Assembly (NCBI GenBank): GCA_028689675.1
Contig: JAQVCS010000003.1
Span: 62,001 to 126,000, forward strand
From: Desulfovibrionaceae bacterium
GTDB taxonomy: Bacteria > Desulfobacterota > Desulfovibrionia > Desulfovibrionales > Desulfovibrionaceae
Length of the DNA: 64,000 nt
Direction of reading: 5' to 3'
Shown here one piece after another: positions 51,752 through 61,311 of this stretch. The notes under the pieces are model-generated. The model was not told where the DNA came from. It ran no database searches and saw only the letters and a list, made by a program, of their open reading frames with translations. A program made the translations under genes and the position numbers. Positions within the stretch are counted from its first letter, which is position 1, and each line of letters opens with the position of its first letter.

Positions 51752-52108
51752 ATGCCTATTTATGAATATCAATGCACGCAGTGCCAGCATGTTTTTGAAG
51801 AATGGCTGCACCGAGCTGATGAAATGACCAATGCCCAAACCTGCCCCAAGTGCGGCGGGCAAGCGCAGCATATTCTTTCACAGACTTCCTTCATTTTGAA
51901 GGGTGGCGGCTGGTATGTGGATGATTATGGCTACAGAAAGAATGTAAAAGATGATGGCAAAGCTGGTGCCGAAGGCAATGCTGCCCCTGCGGCTGTGGCA
52001 GAAAAGCCTGCCGCAAACCCCGCTGCTGCCCCTGCGGCAAGCCCTGCCGCAGCCCCGCAGCCCAAGCCATTAAGCCCGCTGGGTGCGCCCAAAACAAGCT
52101 TTAGCTGA
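51752..52108 (+). CDS. FmdB-type zinc ribbon protein
   Basis: 118 residues from the ATG at 51752 (AGGAAG upstream). Residues 1-45 form a zinc ribbon, MPIYEYQCTQCQHVFEEW with the second pair in TCPKCGG, as in FmdB family proteins. The C-terminal half is a low-complexity Ala/Pro tail. FmdB was named as a regulator near formylmethanofuran/formamide genes, but the family's role is not settled. Confidence 0.85.
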   Translation: MPIYEYQCTQCQHVFEEWLHRADEMTNAQTCPKCGGQAQHILSQTSFILKGGGWYVDDYGYRKNVKDDGKAGAEGNAAPAAVAEKPAANPAAAPAASPAAAPQPKPLSPLGAPKTSFS

Positions 52109-52427
52109 AGCGGGTGCTAAGCTCCGCCGTGTGCGGTGCACAAAAGACAATGCAGGCGTGCAGCCAGTGGCAGGCACGCTTCACAACAAACTTTTAGCGT
52201 GAAGGGGCACTAGGGCGAACGCTACAGGAATTTTATTTGCTGGCAAGAAAGACGGGGCTTGTATGCAGGCAGTGTACCTTATGGTACTAAGCTAAAATAA
52301 AAGCTGAAGTCAGACAAGGCCAGTGGATAAAAGAACGTCGTGTTTACATGGCCTAGGGCAGCGGCGCAGGCAGCCTGTAGTATGGGCTTTTGCCCTTGCC
52401 ACCCAGCACAAGTTCAGTGAGGAAAGC
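52109..52427. other. Intergenic region upstream of purB
   Basis: About 320 bp with no gene seen on either strand. The purB promoter must be here; no strong consensus boxes or riboswitch-like pairing were recognised. Confidence 0.4.
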
Positions 52428-53723
52428 ATGATAGAACGCTACACAAGACCAGAAATGGGGCAGATTTGGACCTTAGAAAATCACTATCGCGCATGGCTTA
52501 AAGTTGAGCTTGCCGTGTGTGAAGCATGGCATGAAGCGGGGCGCATCCCCACTGACGTGATGGAGCGCATTCGCGCCAAGGCCGATTTTGACGTTGAGCG
52601 CATTTTGGCTATTGAAGAAGTAACGCGCCACGACCTGATTGCCTTTTTAACAGCTGTGGAAGAAAAAGTTGGCCCTGATTCCCGTTTTATTCACCTTGGC
52701 TGCACCTCTTCTGATATTGTAGATACGGCCAATGGTGTGTGCTTTATGCAGGCTGGCGCTTTGCTTATTAAGGATATTGAGCGCCTGCGTGCCAGCATTA
52801 AGAGCCTTGCCATGCGCTTTAAAGGGCAGCTCTGTATTGGGCGCACCCACGGCATTCATGCCGAGCCCACGAGCTTTGGCCTGAAAATGGCTGGCTATTA
52901 TGCCGAATTTACCCGCAACCTTGAGCGCGTAAAGGCTGGGCTGGAAGATGTGCGCGTGGGCAAAATTTCTGGCGCTGTGGGCACCTATGCCTTTTTGGGC
53001 CCCGATATCGAAGCCAAAGCCTTGCAGCACCTTGGCCTGAAGGTGGATGAGCATTCCACACAAATTGTGCAGCGCGACCGCTATGCCCATTTTTTCAGCT
53101 CGCTGGCCATTATGGCGGGCAGCATAGAGCGCCTGTGCACAGAGTTGCGCCATTTGCAGCGCACCGAAGTGCTGGAAGTGGAAGAAGGCTTCCGCAAGGG
53201 ACAAAAGGGCTCTTCTGCCATGCCGCATAAAAAGAACCCCATTTCGGCAGAAAATATGTGCGGCCTTTCCCGCCTTATTCGCACCAATGCCTTGGCCGCT
53301 ATGGAAAACCAAGCCCTGTGGCATGAGCGGGACATCAGCCATTCTTCGGTAGAGCGCGTGATTATGCCCGATTCCACCATTCTTGCCGATTATGTGCTCA
53401 ACCGCCTTGCTGGCGTGCTGGATAATTTGGTGGTCAAGACCGACCGCATGCAGGAAAATATGGATCGTTCTTACGGCCTGTTCTTCTCGCAGCGCGTGCT
53501 TACTGCCCTGATTGGCACCGATATTCCCCGCCAAAAAGCCTATGAGCTGGTGCAGCGCTGCGCTATGCAAAGCTGGGATACCCGCAAGCCCTTTGCCGAT
53601 ATTGTGAAGGCAGACCCAGAAATTACCGCCCGTTTGGATGCCGCCACGCTGAATAGCCTGTTTGATGCAACATTCTATTTGCAGCATGAAGACACTATTT
53701 TTGCCCGCGTTTTTGCAGAATAA
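52428..53723 (+). CDS. purB: Adenylosuccinate lyase
   Basis: 431 residues from the ATG at 52428 (GTGAGGAAAGC upstream). The fumarase/aspartase superfamily signature is GSSAMPHKKNP near residue 265, with the HLGCTSSDIVDTA and GRTHGIHAEPTSFG segments. It cleaves SAICAR and adenylosuccinate to release fumarate in purine synthesis. Starts an operon with pyrE (11 nt between). Confidence 0.97.
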   Translation: MIERYTRPEMGQIWTLENHYRAWLKVELAVCEAWHEAGRIPTDVMERIRAKADFDVERILAIEEVTRHDLIAFLTAVEEKVGPDSRFIHLGCTSSDIVDTANGVCFMQAGALLIKDIERLRASIKSLAMRFKGQLCIGRTHGIHAEPTSFGLKMAGYYAEFTRNLERVKAGLEDVRVGKISGAVGTYAFLGPDIEAKALQHLGLKVDEHSTQIVQRDRYAHFFSSLAIMAGSIERLCTELRHLQRTEVLEVEEGFRKGQKGSSAMPHKKNPISAENMCGLSRLIRTNALAAMENQALWHERDISHSSVERVIMPDSTILADYVLNRLAGVLDNLVVKTDRMQENMDRSYGLFFSQRVLTALIGTDIPRQKAYELVQRCAMQSWDTRKPFADIVKADPEITARLDAATLNSLFDATFYLQHEDTIFARVFAE

Positions 53724-53734
53724 GGGGATATGTT

Positions 53735-54295
53735 ATGATGGAATTAAAAAAGCGCCTTGCCCGCCTGCTGGTAGAAAAGTCATACCGTGAGGGGGACTTT
53801 ACCCTCGCCTCTGGCCGCAAGAGCGATTATTATTTTGATTGCCGCGTCACAGCGCTGCACCCTGAAGGCTCGTGGCTGATTGGCACGCTGTTTAACAAGC
53901 TGCTGGCCGATGTGGACATTAAGGGTATTGGCGGCATGACCTTGGGGGCAGACCCCTTGGTTTCGGCTACCACGGTTATTTCCCATGAACAGGGGCGGCC
54001 TTTGGCTGGCCTGTTGGTGCGTAAAGAGGCCAAGGGGCATGGCACAGGGCAATTTGTGGAAGGCATGGGCAATTTTCAGCTTGGCGATAAGGTTGCCATG
54101 GTAGAAGATGTGGTGACCACTGGCGGCAGCCTGCTCAAGGCCTGCGAGCGCGTGAAAGCCGCTGGCCTTGATATTGTTGCCGTGTGCACTATTTTGGATC
54201 GTGAAGAAGGCGGCCGCGAAATTATTCAGGCTGCTGGCTATGAATTAAAAGCCCTGTTTACCCGCAAAGAATTGGTAGAGCTGGCCAAGCAATAA
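53735..54295 (+). CDS. pyrE: Orotate phosphoribosyltransferase
   Basis: 186 residues; two ATG codons in a row (53735 and 53738) sit behind AAGGGG. The PRPP-binding motif VAMVEDVVTTGGSLLKA lies at about residue 115, and TLASGRKSDYYFDCR marks the orotate enzyme. It makes OMP in pyrimidine synthesis. Pairing with purB puts two nucleotide steps under one promoter. Confidence 0.95.
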   Translation: MMELKKRLARLLVEKSYREGDFTLASGRKSDYYFDCRVTALHPEGSWLIGTLFNKLLADVDIKGIGGMTLGADPLVSATTVISHEQGRPLAGLLVRKEAKGHGTGQFVEGMGNFQLGDKVAMVEDVVTTGGSLLKACERVKAAGLDIVAVCTILDREEGGREIIQAAGYELKALFTRKELVELAKQ

Positions 54296-54310
54296 GCCTT
54301 TACACAGCAA

Positions 54311-54354
54311 ACAATAAAGACGCAGTGGGTATACTACCTGCTGCGTCTTTATTG
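54311..54354 (+). terminator. Terminator of purB-pyrE
   Basis: A perfect 14-bp stem (54312-54325 with 54341-54354), ACAATAAAGACGCAG against CTGCGTCTTTATTG, whose right arm contains the T-run. Confidence 0.85.
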
Positions 54355-54578
54355 TGGGTGCTCAATGTTGTGCCCTCTGTGCCATAGGAAAATTTTTATT
54401 GCGCGCTCTGCCTCAGCCTCGCCTTGCTGCCATGGGGCAGCCCCTTGCGGAGCTGGTGTATCAAAACTTCTGCCAGAAGAGTACACTCAAGGCAAGGCCG
54501 CTATACGCTGTGTGCCAGATAGTCGGCACGCTCAGAGTGCTGCCCAAGGCAGGTGTAGGCAGGCCTGCCCTTTGCTGG

Positions 54579-55925
54579 CTATGCCCTATGCTCTGTGCCC
54601 GCTTCAGCGTCTTTGCCTGCCTCTGCCTGCTCTGGGGGCAGGTCTTGAATGAGAATACGGCAAATGCGCTGCCTGTTCATGGCGGCAACGGTAAAGAGCT
54701 TGGAATGCAGCACAATGCTGTCCCCCACGTTGGGAATGCGTCCAAGTTTATCTAGAATATGGGCTGCCAGTATTTTATAATCGTCTTCTTCGCCTTCTTC
54801 TGGGGGCAGGGGCATGTATTGTTCCAGCTCATCCAGTGAAAGGGCGGCAGAAACAAGAGCGCTGCCATCGGGCTGGCGCACAAAATCGGGGGCTTCGTTA
54901 TCAAATTCATCTTGAATATTGCCCACAATGGCTTCCACCAAATCTTCCATAGTGACAATGCCCTGCCATACGCCATATTCATCAATAACAGCACATATTT
55001 GCTGCCTTTTTTCTTGCATAAGGTGCAAAAGCTTATCGGTGCTTAGGCTTTCCTGTACAAATAATGCCGTGCGTAGCAGGGCGCGCAAGGTTGTGCTGCT
55101 GTCATAATGCAGCAGATCTTTTACATGAATAAAACCCACAAGCTGATCGGTATCTTTATTAAACACAGGAAAGCGCGTGTGCCCGCTTTTTTTAGCCTTA
55201 GCAATGGCTGCTTCCACACCTTCGGAAATTTCCAATCTTTGCACATCAAGGCGGTGAATCATCACATCCTTGGCTTTTTTCTGATAAAAATCGAAAATAT
55301 TATTGAGCATGCGCCCTTCTGCATCCACAATATCGCCATCTTTACTCGAGTTGTTAATAATCATGCGTAATTCTTCTCGAGAATGATGTTCCTCTGCCTC
55401 GCCAGCACTGCGAATGCCAAAAAAATGCAGTGAATACCGCGAAACAGCATTCATAATGCATACTATGGGGAAGCTGAGGTAATAAAACACTTTCATGGGA
55501 AGAGCCAAGAAAAGCACCATGCGCTCTGCTTGCTGAATGGCAAGCGACTTGGGCATGAGCTCGCCCAGCACAACATGCATAAAGGTGATGCAGATAAAGC
55601 TGATAACAACAGCCGTGGAATGCACAAGGGCGGGGCTTGTTATGGCTGTAAGGGCAAGCAGGGGCTCAATAAGGCCTGCAATGGCGGGTTCGCCTATCCA
55701 GCCCAGCCCAAGGCTTGCCAGCGTAATGCCCAGCTGACAGACAGAAAGGTAGGCATCCAGATTATGCACGCCAAATAAGGCCGTTTTTGCCAGCGAATTT
55801 CCTTTGAAAGAGAGAATTTCCAGACGGGTTTTGCGTACTTTGACAAAAGAAAATTCTGCGGCAACAAAAAAACCATTGAGAAAAACTAAAAAAATGGCCA
55901 GAGCAAGCATGAAACCAGCGTACAT
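54579..55925 (-). CDS. CNNM/DUF21-CBS-CorC hemolysin-family membrane protein
   Basis: 448 residues. An N-terminal DUF21 domain of four membrane helices (starting AIFLVFLNGFFVAAEFSFVKVRKTR) is followed by a CBS pair (about 210-330) and a C-terminal CorC/HlyC transporter-associated domain. Relatives (CNNM, CorC, YfjD) take part in magnesium/cobalt efflux. The C-terminal end carries an acidic tail (PEQAEAGKDAEAGTEHRA). It starts 26 nt after the secreted protein and may be the last gene of the efflux operon. Confidence 0.9.
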   Translation of the reverse strand: MYAGFMLALAIFLVFLNGFFVAAEFSFVKVRKTRLEILSFKGNSLAKTALFGVHNLDAYLSVCQLGITLASLGLGWIGEPAIAGLIEPLLALTAITSPALVHSTAVVISFICITFMHVVLGELMPKSLAIQQAERMVLFLALPMKVFYYLSFPIVCIMNAVSRYSLHFFGIRSAGEAEEHHSREELRMIINNSSKDGDIVDAEGRMLNNIFDFYQKKAKDVMIHRLDVQRLEISEGVEAAIAKAKKSGHTRFPVFNKDTDQLVGFIHVKDLLHYDSSTTLRALLRTALFVQESLSTDKLLHLMQEKRQQICAVIDEYGVWQGIVTMEDLVEAIVGNIQDEFDNEAPDFVRQPDGSALVSAALSLDELEQYMPLPPEEGEEDDYKILAAHILDKLGRIPNVGDSIVLHSKLFTVAAMNRQRICRILIQDLPPEQAEAGKDAEAGTEHRA

Positions 55926-55951
55926 GAATATCCTTTTATAGAGTGATAAAA

Positions 55952-56545
55952 TTAAAAAATCATTTCCAAGCGCATACCCAAGCCCACATCAATGGGGTCA
56001 GCACCATGCGAAATAGCCGATTCTGACCATGCGCCTGTGTCGACAGTCAGCTCTGGCCCCAGCCCCATTTTTAGCTCTTCATCAGTATAGCCTGCCATAC
56101 CGCTGAAAGTGTGGCGCTTGTCATCAAAAATTTGTTCACAATCAATAGAGCCAAGGGCAGTGGGGCTGTGCCAGTTTAGGCTGCGGTCTTGCACGCCAGC
56201 AAAGACCCCTTCCCTTTGTGGGGCGGGCTTTTCTTGCGGGGCTTGGCCATCCAGCAGCATACGGCGCTGCCATATTTTTGCCTGAATGCTTTGGCTGGCC
56301 TCGGGGCGCATTTTTTCTTGCACAGTGGGGCGGGGGCGCTGCGGCAGGCCATTGCGCTGCTGCGCCTGCTCGAGCAGCTCGGAGGAATTAAGGCCGCGCT
56401 GCCAGAGCGTGCCTTGGCGGGAATGGGGCTGCAAAGCCTCCCAGCCTGGGGCTTCTACCGTAGCAGAAGCCCCAGCTAAACAGGGAGTGCAAAGAGCTAC
56501 TAAAAGCACAAGGGCACAGTATAGCGGTAAGAAGAATCTGTTCAT
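55952..56545 (-). CDS. Secreted protein of unknown function
   Basis: 197 residues from the ATG at 56545. A signal peptide (FLPLYCALVLLVALCTPCLAGA) is followed by a Gln/Arg/Pro-rich middle (about 25-120) without a recognisable domain. The end, GLGMRLEMIF, has alternating hydrophobic residues and a terminal Phe, as in last strands of outer-membrane beta-barrels, preceded by a similar ELKMGLGPELTV strand. It is 67 nt downstream of the outer-membrane efflux gene and upstream of the CNNM gene. The family was not recognised. Confidence 0.6.
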   Translation of the reverse strand: MNRFFLPLYCALVLLVALCTPCLAGASATVEAPGWEALQPHSRQGTLWQRGLNSSELLEQAQQRNGLPQRPRPTVQEKMRPEASQSIQAKIWQRRMLLDGQAPQEKPAPQREGVFAGVQDRSLNWHSPTALGSIDCEQIFDDKRHTFSGMAGYTDEELKMGLGPELTVDTGAWSESAISHGADPIDVGLGMRLEMIF

Positions 56546-56612
56546 AGCGGCCTGCTCAATCATTATTTTTATGGTTGTCACAGTGCCTGTATACTGTCAA
56601 GTGTGCCGAGGT

Positions 56613-58127
56613 TTATTTTGTTTGTGCGGCCTTGGCTGTGCTGGCCTTGGCAACATCGTCTACCAGCTTTTCCTGATTAACAAAGGGGAAGCCTGCACTG
56701 AAGTCTTTTGCCTCCCAGCCGCCACCCAGAGCCTTGCACACAGCAATAGTGGCATTCAGGCGGTCGGCAAGGGCTGTGGCTAGGCTGAGCTCTGCCGCAA
56801 AAAGCTGGCGCTCTGTATCCAGCACTGTAAGGTAGTCGGTATAGCCGTTGGTGTATTGCAGCTGGGCAACTTCTGCCGCGCGGCGCAGGCTGGCCACCTG
56901 CAGCTGATTGCTGGCCACAATGGCGTCTGCTTCCCGCTGCGCGGCAAGGCTAGAGCGCACATCGCTGAAGGCCTTTTGCACAGTCAGCTTATAGGCCGCT
57001 TCGGCAGCACGTTTTTGAGCCTCGGCTGTTTTTAAGTTGTTCCAGTTCACGCCGCCGTCAAAAATAGGCAGCGTGGCAGCCGCACCCGTGCTCCAAATAG
57101 CCGCGGGGCCAGTGAACAGCGAAGCAAGCGCCGCAGAGGCCGTGCCCAGCGTGCTGGTAAGCGAAATGCTGGGGAAGAACGAAGCTCTTGCCACGCCAAT
57201 ATTGGCATTATACGCCATGATAAGGTATTCGGCAGCCTGCACGTCGGGGCGGCGTTCCAAAAGCTGCGAGGGCAGGCCTTCGGGCAGCACCGGGGGCACG
57301 GGCAGACTGGCTATGGCCGCCCCGCGCTGCTGTGTGCCTTCCATAATCTGGCGGGGGGAACGCCCCAGCAGCACGGCAAGCGAAGCCTCTGCCTGTTCCA
57401 CAGCCACAAGGCTGCTGTGCACCTGCTGGCGTGCCGTTTCAACCTCAGCGCGTACGCGCATAAAGTCCAGCTCGGTCATTTCGCCTGCATCATAGCGGCT
57501 TTTATAGATTTTCAAGCCATGTTCACGGCTTTGCAAGGTGCGTTTTGCTGTATCAAGCTGCATATCAAGCGCGCGCAGGCTGAAGTATGACTGCGCCGTT
57601 TGCGCCGCCACAGCCAAGCGGCTGCTTTGGTAACCAATAGCAGAATTGATGAGAATATCAGAAAGCATGGTGCGGGCATTGCGGTATTTGCCCCACAAGT
57701 CCAGCTCCCAAGAAGCAGTAAGCAGCCCTTGGTTAGTAAAGACCGCACGGTCATAGGGGTCTTGCCCCGTGGCTTTTGCTCCTGCTATTTTTTCAGAAGC
57801 GCCCGACTGCCCCGTGCTTGCTGAAGCATTCAGCATGGGCAGCAGCGCGGCATTGGCTATGCCCATATTGGCGGCGGCAATATCCACATTGCTTAATGCC
57901 TGCGCCAATTCCTGATTATTTTTCAGAGCTTCGTCCACCAAGCTGGTTAAAATGGGGTCATTAAAGCGTTCCCACCAGCGGCTTTCGAGCGGGGGGGTGT
58001 ACATTTTTACCTGTTTCCACTGGGCGGGCAGCTCTTGCTCTGGCCTTTGGTAGGTGGGCGCAAAAGAGCAGGCAGCAAGCCCAAGGGCAAGCAGCAGGCA
58101 AAGCGGGGCTTGGATGCGCTTAAACAT
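56613..58127 (-). CDS. NodT/OprM-type outer-membrane efflux lipoprotein
   Basis: 504 residues from the ATG at 58127 (GAGGGGG at 6 nt; an earlier ATG at 58133 sits on that site). A lipoprotein signal ends LGLAACSFAPTYQRPEQELP, the typical start of this family. Two repeats of the outer-membrane efflux domain follow, with long alpha-barrel helices. It forms the TolC-like exit duct of the RND pump and overlaps the transporter gene by 8 nt. The C-terminal ~40 residues are Lys/Ala rich. Confidence 0.93.
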   Translation of the reverse strand: MFKRIQAPLCLLLALGLAACSFAPTYQRPEQELPAQWKQVKMYTPPLESRWWERFNDPILTSLVDEALKNNQELAQALSNVDIAAANMGIANAALLPMLNASASTGQSGASEKIAGAKATGQDPYDRAVFTNQGLLTASWELDLWGKYRNARTMLSDILINSAIGYQSSRLAVAAQTAQSYFSLRALDMQLDTAKRTLQSREHGLKIYKSRYDAGEMTELDFMRVRAEVETARQQVHSSLVAVEQAEASLAVLLGRSPRQIMEGTQQRGAAIASLPVPPVLPEGLPSQLLERRPDVQAAEYLIMAYNANIGVARASFFPSISLTSTLGTASAALASLFTGPAAIWSTGAAATLPIFDGGVNWNNLKTAEAQKRAAEAAYKLTVQKAFSDVRSSLAAQREADAIVASNQLQVASLRRAAEVAQLQYTNGYTDYLTVLDTERQLFAAELSLATALADRLNATIAVCKALGGGWEAKDFSAGFPFVNQEKLVDDVAKASTAKAAQTK

Positions 58128-61100
58128 TGTCATCCCCCTCATCCTTGAAAGTGAGTTTACTGTTGGCATTGGGGTCTTCTTTCCCCTGTAATTTAAAGGA
58201 AAGTGTCATAATTGCTTTAAAGAAGTAGGGCACAAATAAGGTGGCTATAAAGGTAGCTGCCAGCATACCGCCAATAACGGCTGTGCCAATAGCATGGCGG
58301 CTGTTTGCGCCAGCACCAGAAGAGATAGCCAGCGGCACGCAGCCCAGAATAAAGGCCAGCGAGGTCATGATAATGGGGCGGAAACGCAGGCGCGAGGCAT
58401 GCATGGCCGCCACGTCAAGGCTGCGCCCATCGCGCCAAGCCTCTACGGCAAATTCCACAATAAGAATAGCGTTTTTGGCCGCGAGCCCCACCAAGGTAAT
58501 GAGCGCCACCTGAAAGTACACGTCGTTAGAAAGCCCGCGCAGCCAAGTAAAGCCAATAGCGCCAAACACGCCAAAGGGCACGGCGGTGAGCACAACCAGA
58601 GGCAAAGACCAGCTTTCATATTGCGCTGCAAGAATAAGAAACACCATGACTAGAGCCAGCACAAAAATGATGCTGGTATCGGCACTGGCCAGTTTTTCTT
58701 GCAGGGCAGAGCCCACCCAGCCAAGGCTAAAGTTGGCAGTCAGCACTTCGGCCGCCACTTCTTCCATAGCCTGCAAGGCCTGACCAGAAGAAAAGCCAGG
58801 GGCTGGTGAGCCCATAATGTGCGCAGCGGGGAAGACGTTATAGCGGTCAACCACCTGCGGTGCTGTGCGGCGTTCAAGCGTCATCACAGCAGAAAGGGGC
58901 ACAAGGTCACCCTTGGCAGAGCGCACAAAAAGGTCGTTCAAGCTTTCGGGCAGTATGCGATATTCTTGCTCTGCCTGCAAACGCACTTGGAAGGTGCGCC
59001 CTAAGTAGTTAAAGTCATTTACATAGGAAGAACCAAAGTTCGCCCCCATAACGGCAAAGACACTACTCACGCTTACGCCCATGGCTTTGCAGCGCTCGCG
59101 GTCAAGGTTGGCATATAATTGTGGTGAGCCAGTAGAAAACAGGTTTTGCACCGAGCCTATTTCTGGGCGCTTTTGGGCAGCAGCCACGAGCGCATTGGCC
59201 ATGGCTTCCACATCATACATTGTGCCCGAGCCGCGCATTTGCACATAGCCTTCAAAACCACCCGTAGTGCTCATGCCCGATATGGGCGGCGGGGTAAAGC
59301 CCAGCACATAGGGTTCTGTGCTCATGACAGAAAGCGCCATAACCTTTTTTACCACAGCCTCTGGGCTTTGCTCGGCTGTACGCTCTGCCCACGGCTTTAA
59401 GGTAGAAAAGAAGGTAACATAGTTTGATTTAACCGAGCCAGAGGTGATATCAATGCCCGTAATGGTAAAGTTGTCTGAAACAGAGGCATCTTTTCCCAAA
59501 ATAGCAGCAACGCTGTCGGCCACGTGCTGGCTGCGGTTAAGGCTTGCGCCATCGGGCAAAATAGCCATGCCCAGCATATAGCCTTGGTCTTCATCAGGCA
59601 CAAGGCCGCCGGGCACAACGCGGAAGCACCACATAATTGCCAAAAGCATTAAGCCCATAGCAAGGGTAACACGCAGGCCAGAGCTTTTTACAAAGCGCAC
59701 CGTGCGCACATATTTGTGGGTAATACTGCCAAAAAAGTGGTTAAATGTCGCTGCCCATCTGGGTTCTTTATACTCAAGAGAATGCGGCTTGAGCAGCCAT
59801 GCGCATAGCGCGGGGGTGAGCGTAAGGGCAACAATGCCCGAAAGAACAACCGATACGGAAATGGTGATGGCAAATTGTTTGTACATTTCGCCAGCCAAAC
59901 CGCCCAAGAAGGAAACAGGAATAAAGACCGCGCACAGCACCAGCACAATAGCAATAACAGGGCCTGTCACTTCGCTCATGGCCTTAGCTGTTGCTTCCCT
60001 AGGCGGCAAATGCTCGGTGCGCATAATGCGCTCGACGTTTTCAAGCACAACAATAGCATCGTCAACCACAATACCAATGGCCAGCACCATGCCGAACAGG
60101 GTAAGGGTATTGATGGTAAAGCCTAGGGCATACATGCCTGCAAAAGTACCAATAATAGAAACAGGCACGGCAAGGCAGGGAATAAGGGTAGCGCGCCAGT
60201 TTTGCAAAAAGACAAAGACCACAATAAACACCAGCACCATGGCTTCCATGAGTGTGTGCACCACTTCGTTGATAGATTCTACCACGAAGTCGTTGGTGTT
60301 GAAGGGAATGGCATATTCCATGCCCACAGGCAGGCTAGCGCCAATTTCTGCAAGGCGAGCCTCTACGCGCTCACCTGTGGCAATAGCATTTGCCCCGGGC
60401 AGCAAATAGACTGCGCCCATGCGGGCAGACACGCCATTGTGGTTTGAGTTGACCGAATAGTCTTTTGCGCCCAGCTCAATGCGCGCCACATCTTTCAGGC
60501 GCAGCATAGCGCTGTCATCGCCAGCGCGCACAATGATTTCGCCAAATTCTTCAGGGCTTATTAAGCGCCCCTTGGTGTCGATTTGCCATGTGAGCTGCGT
60601 ATTGGCAGGCGAGGGGCTTTCCCCAAGGCGGCCAGGGGCAAATTGGGCATTTTGTTCGCTGATAGCTGCCGAAATTTCGGCTGGTGTCAGGTTATACTTG
60701 GCCAGCTTATCGGGCGAAAGCCAAATGCGCATGGCATAATCCATAGAGCCAAAAATGGAGGCATCGCCCACACCTTCGACGCGCTTTAATTCATCCATAA
60801 TGGAGCTTTGCATATAGTTATGCAATTCTACCACGCTGTAGCGCCCATCTTTGGAAAAGAGTGAAATGCCCATGAGCATGGCGGGCGATTTTTTTAAGAC
60901 CGAAACACCCTGACGGCGCACTTCTTCGGGCAGGTTGTTCTGGGCAAGGTTAACTTTATTGTTCACGTTAACCAAGGCCATGTTGGGGTCTGTGCCCAAC
61001 TTAAAATAAATATTAATAGTGCCCGAGCCCGAGCCCGAGGCCGCGGTGGAGGTCATGTACAGCATGTTTTCCACACCGTTAATGGCCACCTCAAGCGGGG

Positions 61101-61302
61101 CAAGCACGGTGCTGGAAATGGTTTCTGCCGAAGCACCGGGGTAGTAGGCAGAAACGGTGACGGTAGGCGGGGTAAGCTCGGGGTATTGGGCAATGGGCAA
61201 AGAGCGCATAGCCAGCGCGCCCACCAGCACAATGACGAGCGAGATAACAGAGGAGAGTATAGGCCTCCTCAAAAAGATATTTGGTTTAGCTTCTGCGGCC
61301 AT
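58120..61302 (-). CDS. RND efflux transporter, AcrB/HAE1 family
   Basis: 1060 residues, 12 membrane helices and two large periplasmic loops. It starts FLRRPILSSVISLVIVLVGALAM, has the proton-relay region GIVVDDAIVVLENVERIM with adjacent Asp residues near 400, and the second-half motif LAAKNAILIVEFAVE. HAE1 pumps export drugs, bile acids, solvents and dyes from the periplasm in gut bacteria. It follows the fusion-protein gene by 9 nt. Confidence 0.96.
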   Translation of the reverse strand: MAAEAKPNIFLRRPILSSVISLVIVLVGALAMRSLPIAQYPELTPPTVTVSAYYPGASAETISSTVLAPLEVAINGVENMLYMTSTAASGSGSGTINIYFKLGTDPNMALVNVNNKVNLAQNNLPEEVRRQGVSVLKKSPAMLMGISLFSKDGRYSVVELHNYMQSSIMDELKRVEGVGDASIFGSMDYAMRIWLSPDKLAKYNLTPAEISAAISEQNAQFAPGRLGESPSPANTQLTWQIDTKGRLISPEEFGEIIVRAGDDSAMLRLKDVARIELGAKDYSVNSNHNGVSARMGAVYLLPGANAIATGERVEARLAEIGASLPVGMEYAIPFNTNDFVVESINEVVHTLMEAMVLVFIVVFVFLQNWRATLIPCLAVPVSIIGTFAGMYALGFTINTLTLFGMVLAIGIVVDDAIVVLENVERIMRTEHLPPREATAKAMSEVTGPVIAIVLVLCAVFIPVSFLGGLAGEMYKQFAITISVSVVLSGIVALTLTPALCAWLLKPHSLEYKEPRWAATFNHFFGSITHKYVRTVRFVKSSGLRVTLAMGLMLLAIMWCFRVVPGGLVPDEDQGYMLGMAILPDGASLNRSQHVADSVAAILGKDASVSDNFTITGIDITSGSVKSNYVTFFSTLKPWAERTAEQSPEAVVKKVMALSVMSTEPYVLGFTPPPISGMSTTGGFEGYVQMRGSGTMYDVEAMANALVAAAQKRPEIGSVQNLFSTGSPQLYANLDRERCKAMGVSVSSVFAVMGANFGSSYVNDFNYLGRTFQVRLQAEQEYRILPESLNDLFVRSAKGDLVPLSAVMTLERRTAPQVVDRYNVFPAAHIMGSPAPGFSSGQALQAMEEVAAEVLTANFSLGWVGSALQEKLASADTSIIFVLALVMVFLILAAQYESWSLPLVVLTAVPFGVFGAIGFTWLRGLSNDVYFQVALITLVGLAAKNAILIVEFAVEAWRDGRSLDVAAMHASRLRFRPIIMTSLAFILGCVPLAISSGAGANSRHAIGTAVIGGMLAATFIATLFVPYFFKAIMTLSFKLQGKEDPNANSKLTFKDEGDDNV

Positions 61303-61311
61303 AGTTCCCTC

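Noticed and set aside
52647-53687. A 346-codon minus-strand frame opposite purB
   Set aside because: purB is certain; the antisense frame is typical of shadow reading in this GC-rich coding DNA.
54354-54578. Open plus-strand frames after pyrE
   Set aside because: They start inside or just after the pyrE terminator, lack ribosome-binding sites and have no domain.
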